Source of the DNA: Hericium rajendrae | Lineage: Eukaryota; Basidiomycota; Agaricomycetes; Russulales; Hericiaceae | Length of the DNA stretch: 64,000 nt | Direction of reading: 5' to 3' | Assembly (NCBI GenBank): GCA_033439255.1 | Contig: CM065889.1 | Coordinates: forward strand, 744,001-808,000 | In this document: piece after piece, positions 40,426-52,865 of the stretch | Layout of the letters: every line of letters begins with the position of its first letter | Position numbering within the stretch: position 1 is the first letter of the stretch | Notes under the pieces: generated by a model | What the model was told of the DNA's origin: nothing | Databases searched by the model: none | The model's input: the letters and a program-made list of their open reading frames with translations, nothing else | Position numbers and translations under genes: made by a program

Positions 40426-42837
40426 ATAGGAGATAGCTGCTGGCCGAGGCTTCGCGACGTACCATATCCAGACGCCGCGCGCGAGGGATAAACGCGGTGG
40501 CGCGGCGGCCTCCTCCGCAACGCCCCAACAGACAGATGATCTGCCAGAGCGGTACGCTCGCTATACATAGCCCGACGCGTCCTGCATGACGACGCGCAGG
40601 TGACCGCGCTGTGGGAGATAGAGCGGGCGCGCGGGCTCGGCGTGAGCGAGTCGGGGCTGCGCGCGCGGCTTCCACGGCAGGATGCTGGGTTCCTTGGTCT
40701 GCTGCCAAGATCCCCGCGCGGGATGCGGGGTGCCGGATGCGGTTCGGCGGCGACAATGATACTGACAGGGATGGGAAGTGCGGGGCGTCCCGGAGCGGAG
40801 CGCAGAATACGTGTATGTTCTGCATGCGTCTGTGCTTGCGAAGGGGTGCGTGCGTGCGTGCGTGTCTAGTGCACCGCAGCGCGAGAGTGGACAGCGGCCG
40901 AACTGGGTATGGACGTGCGGAGGCAGATGTGTCGCAGCAGGGATGCAGGTAGCGGCGCAGGGCGACGGGCACAAAGCGGATGGAAAGTGTAATTACGCGC
41001 GCGAGGCACGCCGCGCAGTGCAGTGGTGACGATTAGCGCAGCGCAGGGTTGGGTCCGTGCCTCTGCCGCGCCGGACGGCGGGCGGCCGGGGCAGCATCCT
41101 TAAGCAGAGCAGCGAAGATGAGAGTCGATGTTCCTATACAGGCCAGGAGGCGAGTATCACAGGATAAGAAGCTGCAGAAGCTATGGGTGCAGAAGTCGAA
41201 GGCCCGGGGTTTGTGTTTGCGATTTGGTCAGAGGCAAGGGTATGGGCGCATTGAGACAAGACGTCCGTCGATGGGCTTGGCTGACGCGTATGGCAAGCGA
41301 GACGCCTGGAAAGAGCGTGGAATGGGTACAAGACAAACTCAAGGTTGCCTTGGCTGCAGTGACGAAGGAGATAATCATGGTGATAGGACCCGATACGACG
41401 TGCGGAGATGAACGAACGTGGCGCGTGTGGATGGTGGTGTGCTGGGCGGCGGGGGATTGCTGGCGATACAGCGGAGCAGCGCGCGGGGGCCCGCGGGCGG
41501 GCAGCTGAGTGCGACGCGAGAGTGCAGCTGGCGTCGACGTCATGAGTCGAGACGCGGGGGCTGTTTGGCGGTGGATGTCCAATGGGAGGAGGGCTTGGTG
41601 GCCAATGGGAGGCGGGGGAAGATGAGAAGGGGCAATCTGAGTTGAGAAGTGATTGATGTGCGAAGCGGGTCATTGTTGCTGGGATTGCCATGCGCACGGA
41701 CGGCGGACGGGTGGGTGAGGGCTTTTCAGATTGGATGGTGTGGACTCAAAAAACACCATTGCGTGATGCGTATATACATGGACATGTATACAGATATGTG
41801 GAGACTGGGACCAATGGGAGGTGTGGATGATGAGTGCTTCCGATCAATCATGGGCATTTGCATGCTGGGCCCGACAAGGTCAACTGCGTGAAGCAGTGTG
41901 CTACAGCTGGAGTGATACGTACCGGATAAGAGCATGCACGAACCGTAAAGTGATCAAAGTCCGAATGAGATGTGGATATGGCATCGCCGATGGCGATTCA
42001 CGCAGCCCGAATGTTGGTGGGCGCCGAGGAAATAATGACGTCTGCCATCAGAACAAACCAAGGAACGCTAAGAGGACGATGTGCAACGTGTGATGGCGAT
42101 TGCGGTGCGGACAAGCATGGTTGTATGATGAACGCAGTTGAATAAGGCGGTACGGTGGCAAGAAAATGAAACTAACGACAGGAGCACAAGAGACGGAGCG
42201 TAGAGGCAAGACTGAGCTAGCGTTGCGGGGAAGGGGATTGGAGATGATGTAAACGAGATGTGAGATCGGACGAGGGTCCGAGTGTGCCGGAAGGAAGTAT
42301 GGGATGCCGGCGGGAAGGGTGAGGGATGACATGAAACGCGCGGGTCATAATGGGGAGATAGATGTTGCAACGATACGGACTCCAGCATTGGCCGAGCGGC
42401 GAACATATGGGGCCGGCCCCATGATACAAAACAGATCTGCGAGCGATCTGGGAGGCACCCCTCGGCAGACACGGCACCTCGGCTGTGGGGCTGTCCGTCC
42501 GGCGCCGGAGGACGCTCGGCGATTGGCCATAGTGGCATGGCGGCGGGCAGGCGGGCGGGACGGGTCGGGGATGAGGAGGGCGGACGGAGGACGATAAGGG
42601 AGAGGAGGTCGGGGCAGAAAAAGGGAAGAAAGAAAAGGAGGGAGACGGCTGGCGGGGCGAAAATGTTCGGCGGGGCCGGAATAGACGGCCGGAAGACTCA
42701 TGGGAAATATGATTTCAAGACGGACTGGAGACGGCAGACGCTCTTCTCTCTCCCTCCGTCTCCTTCTTACCATTGCTCTCCACCCATCCCATGCTCGCTG
42801 TCCACGGCTCCCAACATCCCCCTCCCCGTTGTCCACA

Positions 42838-45779
42838 ATGCCGTCTACCCCCCAGCATGTCTCCGTATCTACCATAATTCCCGCTACTCAGATTCAGCAC
42901 CAATGTCTCCAGCATACCCTGCCCCCATCACCCACCAAACCTGACCAGTCCAAGGAGCAGGTATGTCCTCCTCATCTATTCTCTCGACATCCCTCACTCT
43001 CTTGTTCCAGGCTCCACCTTCCTCCTCTCCGCCTTCAAAGTCAAGAAAGATGTCTGGTCTGGCCGCTTCACGTCCTGGCGACCATCCCACCATGACCTCC
43101 AAATTCGGCTTTACCTCCCGCCGCAAATCCATCAATCAGTTATTCACCGGCGCAGCCTCCGATTCCGCCTCTCCCTCCGTCCCTTCCACTCCAGTGCATG
43201 GTTCTCCCCCGTCCTCCATCCATGACCCTACGACCATCAGACCCTCCAAACTGTCCCATGGTCCTTTACACGACCTAAGACGTTTCCTCAATCATCATAT
43301 ACCCCATTCCCACCCCATTCACATTCTTCCTCCTCCCTTATTCCTTCAAATCCTCCCCCGCCGTCGGGCAATGATACATCGCTCCCCACCCCGGGTGACC
43401 ATGCTCAGGCGCCGTCAGATTACCTCCGTGCGCCCGAATTAGACAACCCTGGTCTTTCAGACGGCTCCACCCTGCCTTCTACAGTGCCGTCCACGCAACC
43501 TCCTTCACCTCCGCTTTCCATGGCGGCCCTGCCGGCCCCATACCAGAAGTCAAGGTAACCAAGGAGCAGCGCGAATCGCGTCTCACGTCCTTCATCCGCA
43601 GAAAGGACAAGGACGAGGCGAGCTTGAGCTCCGTGACCAAGGACAAGAGCAGCAAGGAGCGCAAGTCCCGTTCTCCGTCCGTATCGTCTCGTTCCAGCAA
43701 GGGCTCGCGCTCCCCGACATCTGAGAACTACCCGCACGACGCCAATGAGTCGCCGTCTGCCTCCTCCCAGCACCTCCATCCTCCCTCGGGCTCGTCTCCG
43801 TCTCGCGCCATTGCGCCGTTCGTCCCGCGACACCCATCACCATCGTCCAGCCAAGTGGTCATCCCATCGCTGTCGGGGGCTACGCAGGCCCATCTGTCAA
43901 GAAGTACGGCAAGTGGGGCCGTGTGCTTGGCTCTGGCGCAGGCGGTACGGTGCGCCTGATCAAGGCGAGTCACAAGAATGGCGGCCACATCTTCGCGGTC
44001 AAGGAGTTCCGTCCCAAGCGCACTGGGGAGAGCGAGAAGGAGTATCAAAAGAAGGTTACGGCCGAGTTTTGTGTGGGCTCGACGCTCAAGCATCGGAACA
44101 TCATCGAGACGGTCGACATCGTGAGCGACCATGGGCATTACTACGAGGTTTGTATTGTTGCCCTTCGCACAGCCCGTTCGCCTTGTCCTATTTGTTACTG
44201 ACTGTCGTTCGTCTGTATCCAGGTCATGGAGTATGCCCCTTACGATCTGTTTAGTGTCGTCATGTCCGGCAAGATGACACGTCCCGAGATCTACTGTGTC
44301 TTCCGCCAGATCTGCGATGGTGTCGAGTACCTCCACTCAATGGGCCTTGCGCATCGAGACCTCAAACTCGATAATTGCGTCATGACGACATCGAACGTTG
44401 TCAAGCTCATCGACTTTGGTACCGCCACCGTTTTCCACTATCCTGGCAAGGCTCAGGTGAAGGCAACTGGTGTCGTCGGTTCGGATCCATATCTTGCGCC
44501 CGAGGTGCTCACATCAGAGTCGTACGACCCGCGCAAGACCGATGTCTGGAGTGTGGCCATTATCTTCATGTGCATGATCCTCAGGCGTTTCCCGTGGAAG
44601 ATTCCCGACCCCAAGACGGACCCTAGTTTCCGCTCCTTCGTCAGCGCGCATCCTGAGCTGACCGTCAAGCCGCCTCCACGCAAGCCCAGTATGATGCACA
44701 TCCACACGCCGCTGAACGCATCGGCACAGGCGCTGCCTGCACTGGAATCGGCACCGCAACTCGAAAGCCGCGAGGGCAGCACGAACGATCTCGCGCTGGC
44801 CCCACCACGCCATGACAGTGGCGACTCGTCCATCGCGGACAGTGAGCATTCATCCACGTTCGACGCGGACCCGAGCTCGCCCACGGACTACATGCTCTAC
44901 AGCGAGCACTCGCGCAGCGCACACTCGCACGGCTCGTCGTCCTGCGAAAACTACGCGGAGTCGTCCACCGGCATCGTATTCGGGCCAGGCCCAGTCCCGC
45001 GCCCGCGCTCCCCGCGTCCATCGCCGGCGGCGAGATCCCGATGGGCGGGCAGGAGCACCGGCACTCGCTGCGCTCGGAGAGCCCGTCGCAGATGGACCCG
45101 GATCCGAGCGTGCAGATCTTCGCGCGCCCGGGCACATCGACAGAGTCGCTGCCCGCGCCGCACTCCGCCAACGTGGTGCATCCATACCAGGGCCCGTCGG
45201 GCCGCAGCCACACAAGTGCTGAGGCCGAGGACGTCGGCACGCCGACGGGCGCACCGCGCTCGCCGCGCGTGCGCACGCACACGTTCCACGGGCCGATGTC
45301 GCCGCAGCTACTCGCGGCCGAGGACAAGCAGCCGCTGGGCGCGGTCGAGGAGCACGAGGAGCCGGCGAAGGAGGCCAAGGCGGGGCGCAAGCGCGTGGAC
45401 AGCGCGGCGAGCGTCGCGACGTACCACGGGCGCGGGGGCGCGGCGGGCGGCGCGGAGAGCATCTTCCGGCTGCTGCCGCGCGAGACGCGGCCTGCGATCC
45501 GGCGCATGCTGTTCGTCGAGCCCGAGTCGCGCTGCACGCTGACGGACCTGCTCAAGGGCCGCGGGAAGAGCAGCGGGCTGCTGTGCGGGTGCCGCAATTC
45601 GGGCATCGACACGCCCGGGAGCGTGTGCCAGGACCACGACTGCGCGCCGGAGGAGGAGGATGATGGTGATGCGTGGTTGGGGGGATTGTGCCGTGCTCGA
45701 GGCCGGGGCGCAGCCGGACCATACGCATATCAAGGTCAATGTGGACGACAAGCCGCAGAAGCGGGGGTTCTTCCACTGA
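42838..45779 (+). CDS. SAT4: HAL4/SAT4-type (NPR1-family) serine/threonine kinase
   Basis: In yeast, Hal4/Hal5 kinases stabilise potassium and nutrient transporters at the plasma membrane. The start is [14 protein letters not shown], with a first intron at 42961-43010. The N-terminal 300 residues are Ser/Pro-rich. The kinase domain shows [13 protein letters not shown] (Gly loop), [20 protein letters not shown] (catalytic Lys), [20 protein letters not shown] (DFG) and [21 protein letters not shown] long insert of low complexity separates [14 protein letters not shown] from the last lobe ([20 protein letters not shown]). The end ([19 protein letters not shown]) fits the family. About five one-base breaks occur, at CCCC 43313-43316, CCCC 43536-43539, near 43820, CCC 44991-44993 and near 45685, mostly explained by short runs. 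The yeast name is by similarity only. Confidence 0.85.
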
Positions 45780-46399
45780 GGGCGGCGGGGGCGTCGGTGC
45801 GTGCATTGCATTAATTGTGTCGATCTGCATGTCTGCTATCTCACATGTCCATTTCACTTCATTTCATTTCATTCCAATTTCCCGCCCGCTCGTTCGCACT
45901 TCACTTTCGGTTTTCCTCATGCTATTAGAACCTCATAACTGCGCTTCGCGTCGCTACTTACCTTCCTGTCAAAAGTTTCTTGTATACTGCCTTGCGCGTT
46001 TACTTTATGTTTCATACTTCTAGAAACAGTGCTCGTGTAATGGTATCCCACCAAGCCAATGTCGTCATGAATTAAATAAATACAGAGCGCGGACTTTTTC
46101 GTGTAGGCGGCGGTGTGCGGGTGTGATGTGGTTTTTGGTGCGTTTTTGTTGACTGTTTTTCTTTTTCCAGCACGTTATGCTGTGTTGTACCTTTGAGCAG
46201 GAGCAAGTTGAACCTTGTTGGTCGGCGACGGTTGGAGGCGGCTTATGGGCTGAACCCAAAGTCATACATGAACTGTTCATGGCCTTATCGTCGACGAATT
46301 CTCATACGCAGCTTCATTGACCATAGGACGTTGTATTAGGTTAGGACCGTCTGATGGTCTAGCATGCCAAGTTGGTGTCAAGATCTTTGGTACAGGGCG

Positions 46400-46572
46400 G
46401 CCGACGTCTACAAAATGATTATGGGTTCTAGCCAATGCCATATAAGCTTGTGCGCCTTCTGGCCCCGTATGAACACACTCGGCTGACTGGCAGCCGACGC
46501 CTACAGGTGGGTTCCGGCCAAGTATGCTTATGCACCTTCTGGCCCAGCATGAACACACTCGGCTGACTGACA
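46400..46572. repeat. two-copy tandem duplication, about 80-93 bp
   Basis: Unit 1 (46400-46492) and unit 2 (46493-46572) share gccgacg(t/c)ctaca at their starts and a long near-identical block including gaacacactcggctgactg at their ends. Unit 1 carries about 13 extra bases in the middle. Confidence 0.8.
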
Positions 46573-46973
46573 GCCATCTGATGAAGGCCCTCTTCATACA
46601 CGAAGAGTCGATCCCGAGCAGCGGAGGCCGCTCGCTAGAGTCGCTAGAATTATTCTAGGAAAGCTCCGTAGGGAAGATCATCCATCTAGTCCTACTCAAT
46701 TCTAGCTTTCTGATGCTGCCTTTTGGCAGCTTGCCGTCGCTCACCGCTACTAGCGTCAGGCACTTTTGAAAGGCAGGAAAAAGGAGCGCAAAAAGCAGGA
46801 GTTGAGTTAGGTAAGATATTTCAGAGGCCTTTTCAAATGCCTCGCTAACGTCCAAAATGACTTCATCATCCAATCAGGTCGCGCAAATCAGCGGACTCTG
46901 AATCTAAATGAGCTTCAAAACATATCATAGAATAAAAATAAGGCCGCAAAAAGTCATCCGATAACTGACTGCA

Positions 46974-47057
46974 CTGAAGCCTCAAGGCATCACAGATTGG
47001 GTATCGTCATAAATCAATTGCTGGGGAAAGTCCAGATCTGAAGCCTCAAGGCATCAC
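46974..47057. repeat. 20-bp perfect direct repeat
   Basis: ctgaagcctcaaggcatcac occurs at 46974-46993 and again at 47038-47057, a 64-base period. The dispersed 25-mer at 47008-47032 lies between the two copies. Confidence 0.85.
47008..47032. repeat. dispersed repeat, copy 1
   Basis: A 25-base sequence containing cataaatcaattgctggg matches 63961-63985 with one mismatch. Copies 17 kb apart in the same orientation point to a repeat family of unknown type. Confidence 0.7.
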
Positions 47058-48270
47058 GGTGATGCTGTCCAGTTTATGCGGCCAACCTAGAATTGTGCGT
47101 TCTGGTCATGTTGACTCGCAACCTTCCTTCTATTCCTGCACAACAAAGCCAGCTGACATCCGTGTCTCGTCAAAGGCGCATGTCAGATACTGGAACTCGC
47201 TCCCAAGAAGCGGAAGCCATCCGCAGGAATAATGCAGCGGAAAGTCGCCCATTGGCTGTTTACACCGGTGATAAGTCTGGCAGAGTCTCAAGTCTGGTGC
47301 ACACCGGAGCTCGAGAAGCCTGTTCGTTAACAATAAAATAACGTTGGACTAGGCTCTGGAGTCCTCCGGGCCGACCGTCGGGCCTGTCAACAGAATGTTA
47401 AGATCTGCACTACAGCACGGCCGATGCCTTGTCTCTCGTCATGTACGTTGACATGCATCCGCCTTCCTGCATACTGCTCGCTCAGCTATCTTCAGCTATC
47501 TGACAATCCGCAATCATTTGGCCAAGTTTCGTCATACGGTCGTCACCAAACAGCGGAAGCTGCGTTCTAATAATTCTTGAGCCCACATCCAATGTCCGAC
47601 GCGACCCACCTACCTGGTGGAGAACAGTTGCGGTTGCTGACGAGACCAGCTTCATACAAAGCCCGACCCTGCATCGAGGCTCCACCAATATGCATCATTC
47701 CTGTATCGGTTGCGCTGGTACTGCAATATTAGGGAGCGACCGCGGTGTTCCGCAGCAGCTGGACATCATTTCTGGGTTTCGCCCGAGTCGGAAATCATCG
47801 TGAGTACTGCTATTGCCATTGCGGTACAGGCGTGCAGCAGGTGGCCCGGCAGATCCACGGACCTTTCCTGGCAGCGTAATGTTCAGAGCGCTTGGACAAG
47901 GCTGAGCGTACTAGGATTCAGACTGGTGACCTGGCTTTCGATATCAACGATGAACGCGTTGACCATTGTGCATTTGGGATTGCCGGTTTGTGAAGGTGCT
48001 CGCTTGCCGGGAGAAGGCGTGTTAAGCTGTCATTGGGATCCGCCAAGCCTGAAGCAGTGACATCTACATGCGTCTTTGCATTCTCGTGGACATGCAGCTG
48101 ATTGTTGATTGCGCACAGGCGGCTGGACTGAGTTGTGGAATTTCCTCAGCTGTGTGAATGTATGTACCTTGCAAGCCGATCGGCGTCACCGTTGGGTGGT
48201 GTGTGAGCTGAGATCGTATGCTTTGCAGGGTGGCTCTCAGGACTTCCGAGGACGTCGGGCGCAAAATATG

Positions 48271-48368
48271 GATTTTCGATTCTTTTTGATGGTTCTCTCC
48301 AGAATCTTGGTCAATCTTGGTCGTAAGACATCACTTCCTCGATTTTCAATTCTCATGGATGGTTCTCT
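48271..48368. repeat. imperfect direct repeat, 70-bp period
   Basis: A block of about 28 bases beginning gattttc(g/a)attct and ending gatggttctct occurs at 48271-48298 and 48341-48368 with roughly five mismatches. Confidence 0.6.
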
Positions 48369-49935
48369 TCTGGCTCGGTGTTGTAATCGAGCTTTGGAGG
48401 TGAGCAATTATCGATTCATGACCAGAATTAATGAACTTACGGCGATTAATGTTTCGAGCAGATCTGCAATCGTGGCTGTCATGCTATCTGATCAGTAACA
48501 TCCTTCGGAGGACAGCCCGTTTACATACATCGAAAATAGATGAAGTATTTCCCCCCCGGACTCCTTCGATGATATGTTGTAATTTTCAACAGGATACCGT
48601 CAAACGTAAACCCAACGAGGCGACCTCTCGTTGGTTGAAGGCTTCTGATAAAGCATTCAACAAAGCCTAGTCATGCTGGGAAAGTCATGCCGTATGTTCT
48701 TTTACCTTCCGTATACATATCATTCAATATCTGATTCTGCCGTCACTAAATAGGACGAAACTATTTTCTCCGAAATTTCGAAGTCGCAACATCGAGAATG
48801 CCGCGATCAGATTAGCAATATTCGCGGCCGGCCGTTTTTACGCCCACTGAGAGAATCGAACGTCGTTGTGCTTCCAGTCGCTGTATCCATCAAGCTGATT
48901 GATGCCCTTCGGGTACGATTTAGGTCGCCTTCTGCTTCGCCGCCGCGCGCTCACCCCATTTTTTCGCGAAGCCTGCTTTCCTTCTGACGGGTTCAATATG
49001 CAAGCAATTCCAAATTGTGGGTTGATTCGAAAGTATTTAGTCACGGTTGTGATTTCTGACGCCGCCCATGGGCGTCGCCGCTTTTCACCCGTGTGCTCGG
49101 ACTTTTTGCAGATTAATTTGTCGACGCTCGGGTCGCTGATCTACGGTCGGGATTTATGATCATCAGATCGTAGGCGAGGTGAGTATCTTCGTCCACCCTG
49201 GATAGATGGCGCACGGGCGCACGGCACAGGATGCCAGTGATACGCACACAACAACCATTCTGAGGACAAGATGGGTCTGAATGGGCACGTATCTTGCTGC
49301 TAGGATCACCTCGGCCGTTTTATGCAGACATACGTGCCTGGCCTGGACATCCGCCGCATCGTTCGTGCATGCCGTGACTTGTTAACGTCCTTTTCAGGCA
49401 CCTCTGGGCATTGGGACTGCGTCTGAGAATAGTTCGGTTTTTCTTATTTCCCCTCTTCCCCAGCAGCTGCCCTTCGTCGGGATCGAAAGCTCATGCATGC
49501 AATGTCTGGCATTCTGTCAAGAGGATCTATTGATTCACACCAGCCGCAGAACCACAAGCACCAACAGGATGCTGCATCTCCGTATGCCCGCGGTCATCGT
49601 AGAGCGCAACAGGCCACACTCGCAAGCCACACGCTTCTTCCAACCTACAGGTCAGCAAAGCACGCCCCAGGGAGCCGGCCCAGCTTACCATCGAGATTCA
49701 CGCGAGGCTAGCGAGCAGGCGATAGGGCAAGATCCAGATGCGCGCGTATGCGTAGCCCCATAAATCCAAGCACAAATCCCCGCAAGGACCGCGGATTCAA
49801 TGGCAGCGAGTCACGCGACCCTGCCTGCAAGAACGACGATGCTTTCGGACGTGCGACCATGGGCGCCGCCGTCGGGAGGGTATCCACCGTATTATTCCAG
49901 CTCGATATGATACATATTCCTGTAGAGTCCGTCGT

Positions 49936-51602
49936 CTATAATTCATCCCTGCCAGGCTGTCCTGTTGCGCGCCGTCCCTGCGCTGCGCCCTTCGGCCGCG
50001 GCTTCGCCTTTTCAGTCTTCCGTTCGCTGTCGACCTCAAAGCCAGCCGTGCGCAGCGCTTCTATGACCATCGCATTGTCGTAGCCGTGCTCCCCGTCTTC
50101 ACCGTCGCCATCCTCGGCCGGTATAAACTCGATCAACACCTCGCCGTCATCCATTTCCTCAACGACGATGCCGGTGTCGTCGTCGGCTGGCCGGTTGCTC
50201 TGCCCAAGGAGCCGTTCGAGCACGCGGCGCACGACTTCGGCTGTCGACTGTCTCGAGTCGTCCGCGGCCTTGGTCTGGTCTGCGCCCGCCGCGTTTTTGT
50301 CCGGGCTGCACCATCGATGGGCTGTGGGGCAGGGTTGCGCTGTCCGCCATGCGACGCTTTGAACGGGTGGTCTGCCTCGGGCAGCCCGCCGTCTGCGGAC
50401 GCGAGTGCTTCTGGGCTGACGACCTCGCGGCAGCGAATCAGAGCCTCCTCGCGCTGGTCAAGGCGCGACTTGAAGCCCGGCTCCCCGCAGAGCCGCGGCG
50501 TGTTGATGACGAGGATGTAATGGCAGGTCTTGGACTCCTTTACGAGCAGAATCGTGTCCGTCATCGTCATCGAGCAGTGGAACTAGAGGGGCATTAGCAA
50601 TTAATGTCCGGCATGTCCGCATGTGGCTGGCGCACCTGGACTTCGATTTCACGTTTCTTGCCGGTTTTGTCGCAGACGGTGCCGTCACCCCATCGCTGGA
50701 CGAGATAGCGCGAGCCGGAGCTCGTCGCGAGCTCGAGGTTGGCGGCGACGGCGGCCTGCTCTGCGACGGTGAGATCGGCACCGGGCTCTGGCGTCGGGGC
50801 CCTCCCGAGGTCATAGGCCTCCCACTATCAAATAAGAGCGGTCAATATCGCAATCTGCGAAATGAAAATGAAAGCGCACATCTGGGTCTTCTTCGATTTC
50901 GTAATGTCCTGGTAGAAGAGCCGTTGTGGTAAGCCTAATACGCGGATTGGTTGACAGTGGCTCGCTCACCGGGAGTTAACGGGTGGGCATGAATCATTTC
51001 TCTGAACTGGCGTACATGGGAGTTGTGGCAATAGGCATAGGTGAACCATCCTTGGCGATGCTTCGGGTGTTTCAGATCCTCGCGCGCGATATGGACAGCG
51101 AGACTAACTTACATAGATGCATGTCCCGTCCAGAGGCTGCAGGAGCGACCAGCTGTGGACGGGCGTCACTTCTGCTGGCGGATCCTCGGGCGGGTGAACA
51201 GGTGCTTCGACAGAAGGCGGGATCAGGCAGAGATATGACAGATTCGAACTCGCTTTCATATGTTCTAGAGCATAACCAGAAGGCAAGGTAGACTAAAGCA
51301 CGACATGTAAGAACGAGCGGTGCGGTATACCGTGAGATGCTACGGACTTCATTCTCTCCCGTTTCTCCAGACCCGATTTCCCTCATGGGGTGTGATATAT
51401 CCCGCCAGGGCTGATCGAGGAACTCGAGCTCTCCGCCATGCAGCCCGTCCCGCAACCACCGCTCGGCGGTATCGTTTAGCAGTGGTAAGCCATTGAGAAA
51501 CGTGACGCGATATTTTGGAAACGCGAATGGATCTTCCGGGAGCGAATGGAGAATGCGAGCAGCCGTACACGAGACAAACAAGGAGAAGACGAACGGGCGC
51601 AT
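49936..51602 (-). CDS. YOS9: ER lectin Yos9/OS-9
   Basis: Reads trimmed N-glycans on misfolded proteins for ER-associated degradation. The start MRPFVFSLFVSCTAARIL is a signal peptide. FAFPKYRVTFLNGLPLLND follows. The MRH domain spans several exons: TCIYVSQGWFTYAYCHNSHV, RQFREMIHAHPLTPG, RYLVQRWGDGTVCDKTGKKR, CSMTMTDTILLVKESKTCHY and NTPRLCGEPGF, with the paired cysteines and the Gln, Arg, Glu and Tyr sugar-binding context expected. The C-terminus ends GQPGRDEL, an ER-retrieval signal. Five or so introns are present. At 50301-50302 a CC run (GG on the coding strand) looks one base short, between DGAAR and KNAAGADQTK. Confidence 0.92.
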
Positions 51603-52273
51603 GGCAGGAGACAAGTGGTGGCAGAGGCGGTCGACGAGGACGGGGACACGTCCACCGGCGGAAGATGCCGCGCTTTGTGGCGTGCCGAGGTGGGAGTTGG
51701 GGCGGCGTGTGGGGATTGGGACTCCGCGAGTGTTATTACCGGGCATCAGCTGCCATTCCGGCAACGTTCTGGCGATGCTGCACATGGCTGTGAAATTTCC
51801 CCGCACGGAATATTCTGTTGGACTGTCGAGACCGGTCCGTAATCGAAATAAATTCTGACAAAAGGCTTGACACCTGGGAAACGTTCGTGTGTGCGTCCCC
51901 GCCGGCGATAGCGCGTTGCCTGGGCCTGGGAGTCTGGTAAGAGACATCAGGCCAACAATTCGATGCTGTATGGTGATGGTCTCGGTGGAGACAGGGGGTC
52001 AGTTATCATGGGCCTTCGCGGGCCAGAAAAGGCATTTTCCATTGGCCTGAGGGAGGATGGAGGGAATATATTAATTACGTACTTCCGTCCCCGAATTCCA
52101 GGGGCCCCCAGTCAACGCACAGAAGATTGAAGAGATAATAAGAGCAACCGGAATTGGTCCCATTCACGCGAGAGGAACTCTATTCGGTGCGCCGAAATAT
52201 TCGATAAAACCGGGGCTCCCTCTTTGCCCCCAACATCCACGTCCTCCCTCCTCTCCCCACATCCTCCCCCACC
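51603..52273. promoter_or_regulatory. divergent upstream region of YOS9 and AT-hook gene
   Basis: No coding sequence was recognised. A TATA-like atatattaatta occurs at about 52067-52078. The 60 bases before the AT-hook ATG are C/T-rich, a common leader feature in fungi. Confidence 0.4.
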
Positions 52274-52865
52274 ATGTCTGCCTCGCCGGCCCCCGAGGAT
52301 GTCACAGACGACGCCGCCAGAGTTGTAGACGAGCTGGACGAGGGCGAGCAACACGCTACCGGCGGCGAAACTGGTCAGTCCTCTCCCTCCTTTTCCTCCT
52401 CCCCGCGATCGATAAGACGCGTTTGATTTTGGCCCTATCGCTGACGTTCAATATCTCTCGTCATTCCTCCACAGACCCCCCTGGACCTGAAACCACTACA
52501 GCCGATCCTCCTAAACGCGGTCGCGGTCGACCCAAGGGGAGTAAGAACAAGAAATCGACGGGCGCGGCCGCGGCAGCACCTGCGCCTGCTGCTGGACCAT
52601 CGACAGGGGAGAAGAGGAAGCGGGGCAGGCCTCCCAAGGTATGTTTCTGTCTGGTTTTCTCATATTCATTTATTCATGTTTCCTCCAGCCCAAACCAGAA
52701 GGCGAAGCTGGTGAGCCCTCTGTGAAGCGGAAACGGGGCAGGCCTCCCAAGAATCCAAAACCAGCCGAACCTTCCGGCGACGACGCTGGCGAGGCTGGCG
52801 AGACGAGCGCACCAGAGGCCAGCCCAAAGAAGAGACCGAGGGGCAGACCCCCAAAGTCAACTTGA
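52274..52865 (+). CDS. AT-hook (HMG-I/Y-like) DNA-binding protein
   Basis: A small, acidic/basic, disordered protein from three exons; the introns are about 52375-52474 and 52639-52689. It begins MSASPAPEDVTDDAARVVDE. Four AT-hooks are visible: KRGRGRPKGSKNKK, KRKRGRPPK, a second KRKRGRPPK straight after the last intron, and KKRPRGRPPKST at the C-terminus. Such proteins bind the minor groove of AT-rich DNA and shape chromatin. No enzymatic domain is present. No lesions were seen. Confidence 0.88.

Larger units (their letters stand above)
37283..42837. other. 5.5-kb gene-poor region upstream of HAL4-type kinase
   Basis: No conserved gene was recognised. The region holds an A9 run near 37420, a Cys-bearing minus-strand ORF (37920-38456), a GC-rich plus-strand ORF (38753-39217) and a short hexamer repeat at 40398-40425. 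Long ORFs at 39.8-41.7 kb overlap in several frames, as expected of high-GC non-coding DNA. The final 150 bases before the kinase ATG are strongly pyrimidine-rich (42736-42830), typical of fungal promoters and leaders. Confidence 0.5.
45780..49935. other. 4.2-kb gene-poor, repeat-bearing region
   Basis: Lies between convergent ends of the kinase and YOS9 genes. Only short, unconserved ORFs are present. Base composition is more AT-rich than in the genes. It holds several direct repeats described separately and one 25-base sequence shared with the right end of the window. It may contain eroded mobile-element remains, but no coding domain or terminal repeat pair supports this. Confidence 0.5.

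Noticed and set aside
39846-40568. 240-residue minus-strand ORF with Asp-Ser repeats and many Cys
   Set aside because: The Asp-Ser stretch is only the CCGAGT microsatellite read in frame, and several other frames are equally open; no family resemblance.
44665-45612. 315-residue minus-strand ORF opposite the kinase
   Set aside because: Antisense shadow of a GC-rich low-complexity insert in the HAL4-type kinase; Ser/Arg/Ala-rich with no recognisable motif.
46065-49400. Possible transposon remains
   Set aside because: Direct repeats and AT-richness suggest erosion, but no transposase, reverse transcriptase, integrase motif or terminal repeat pair was found, so no element is called.
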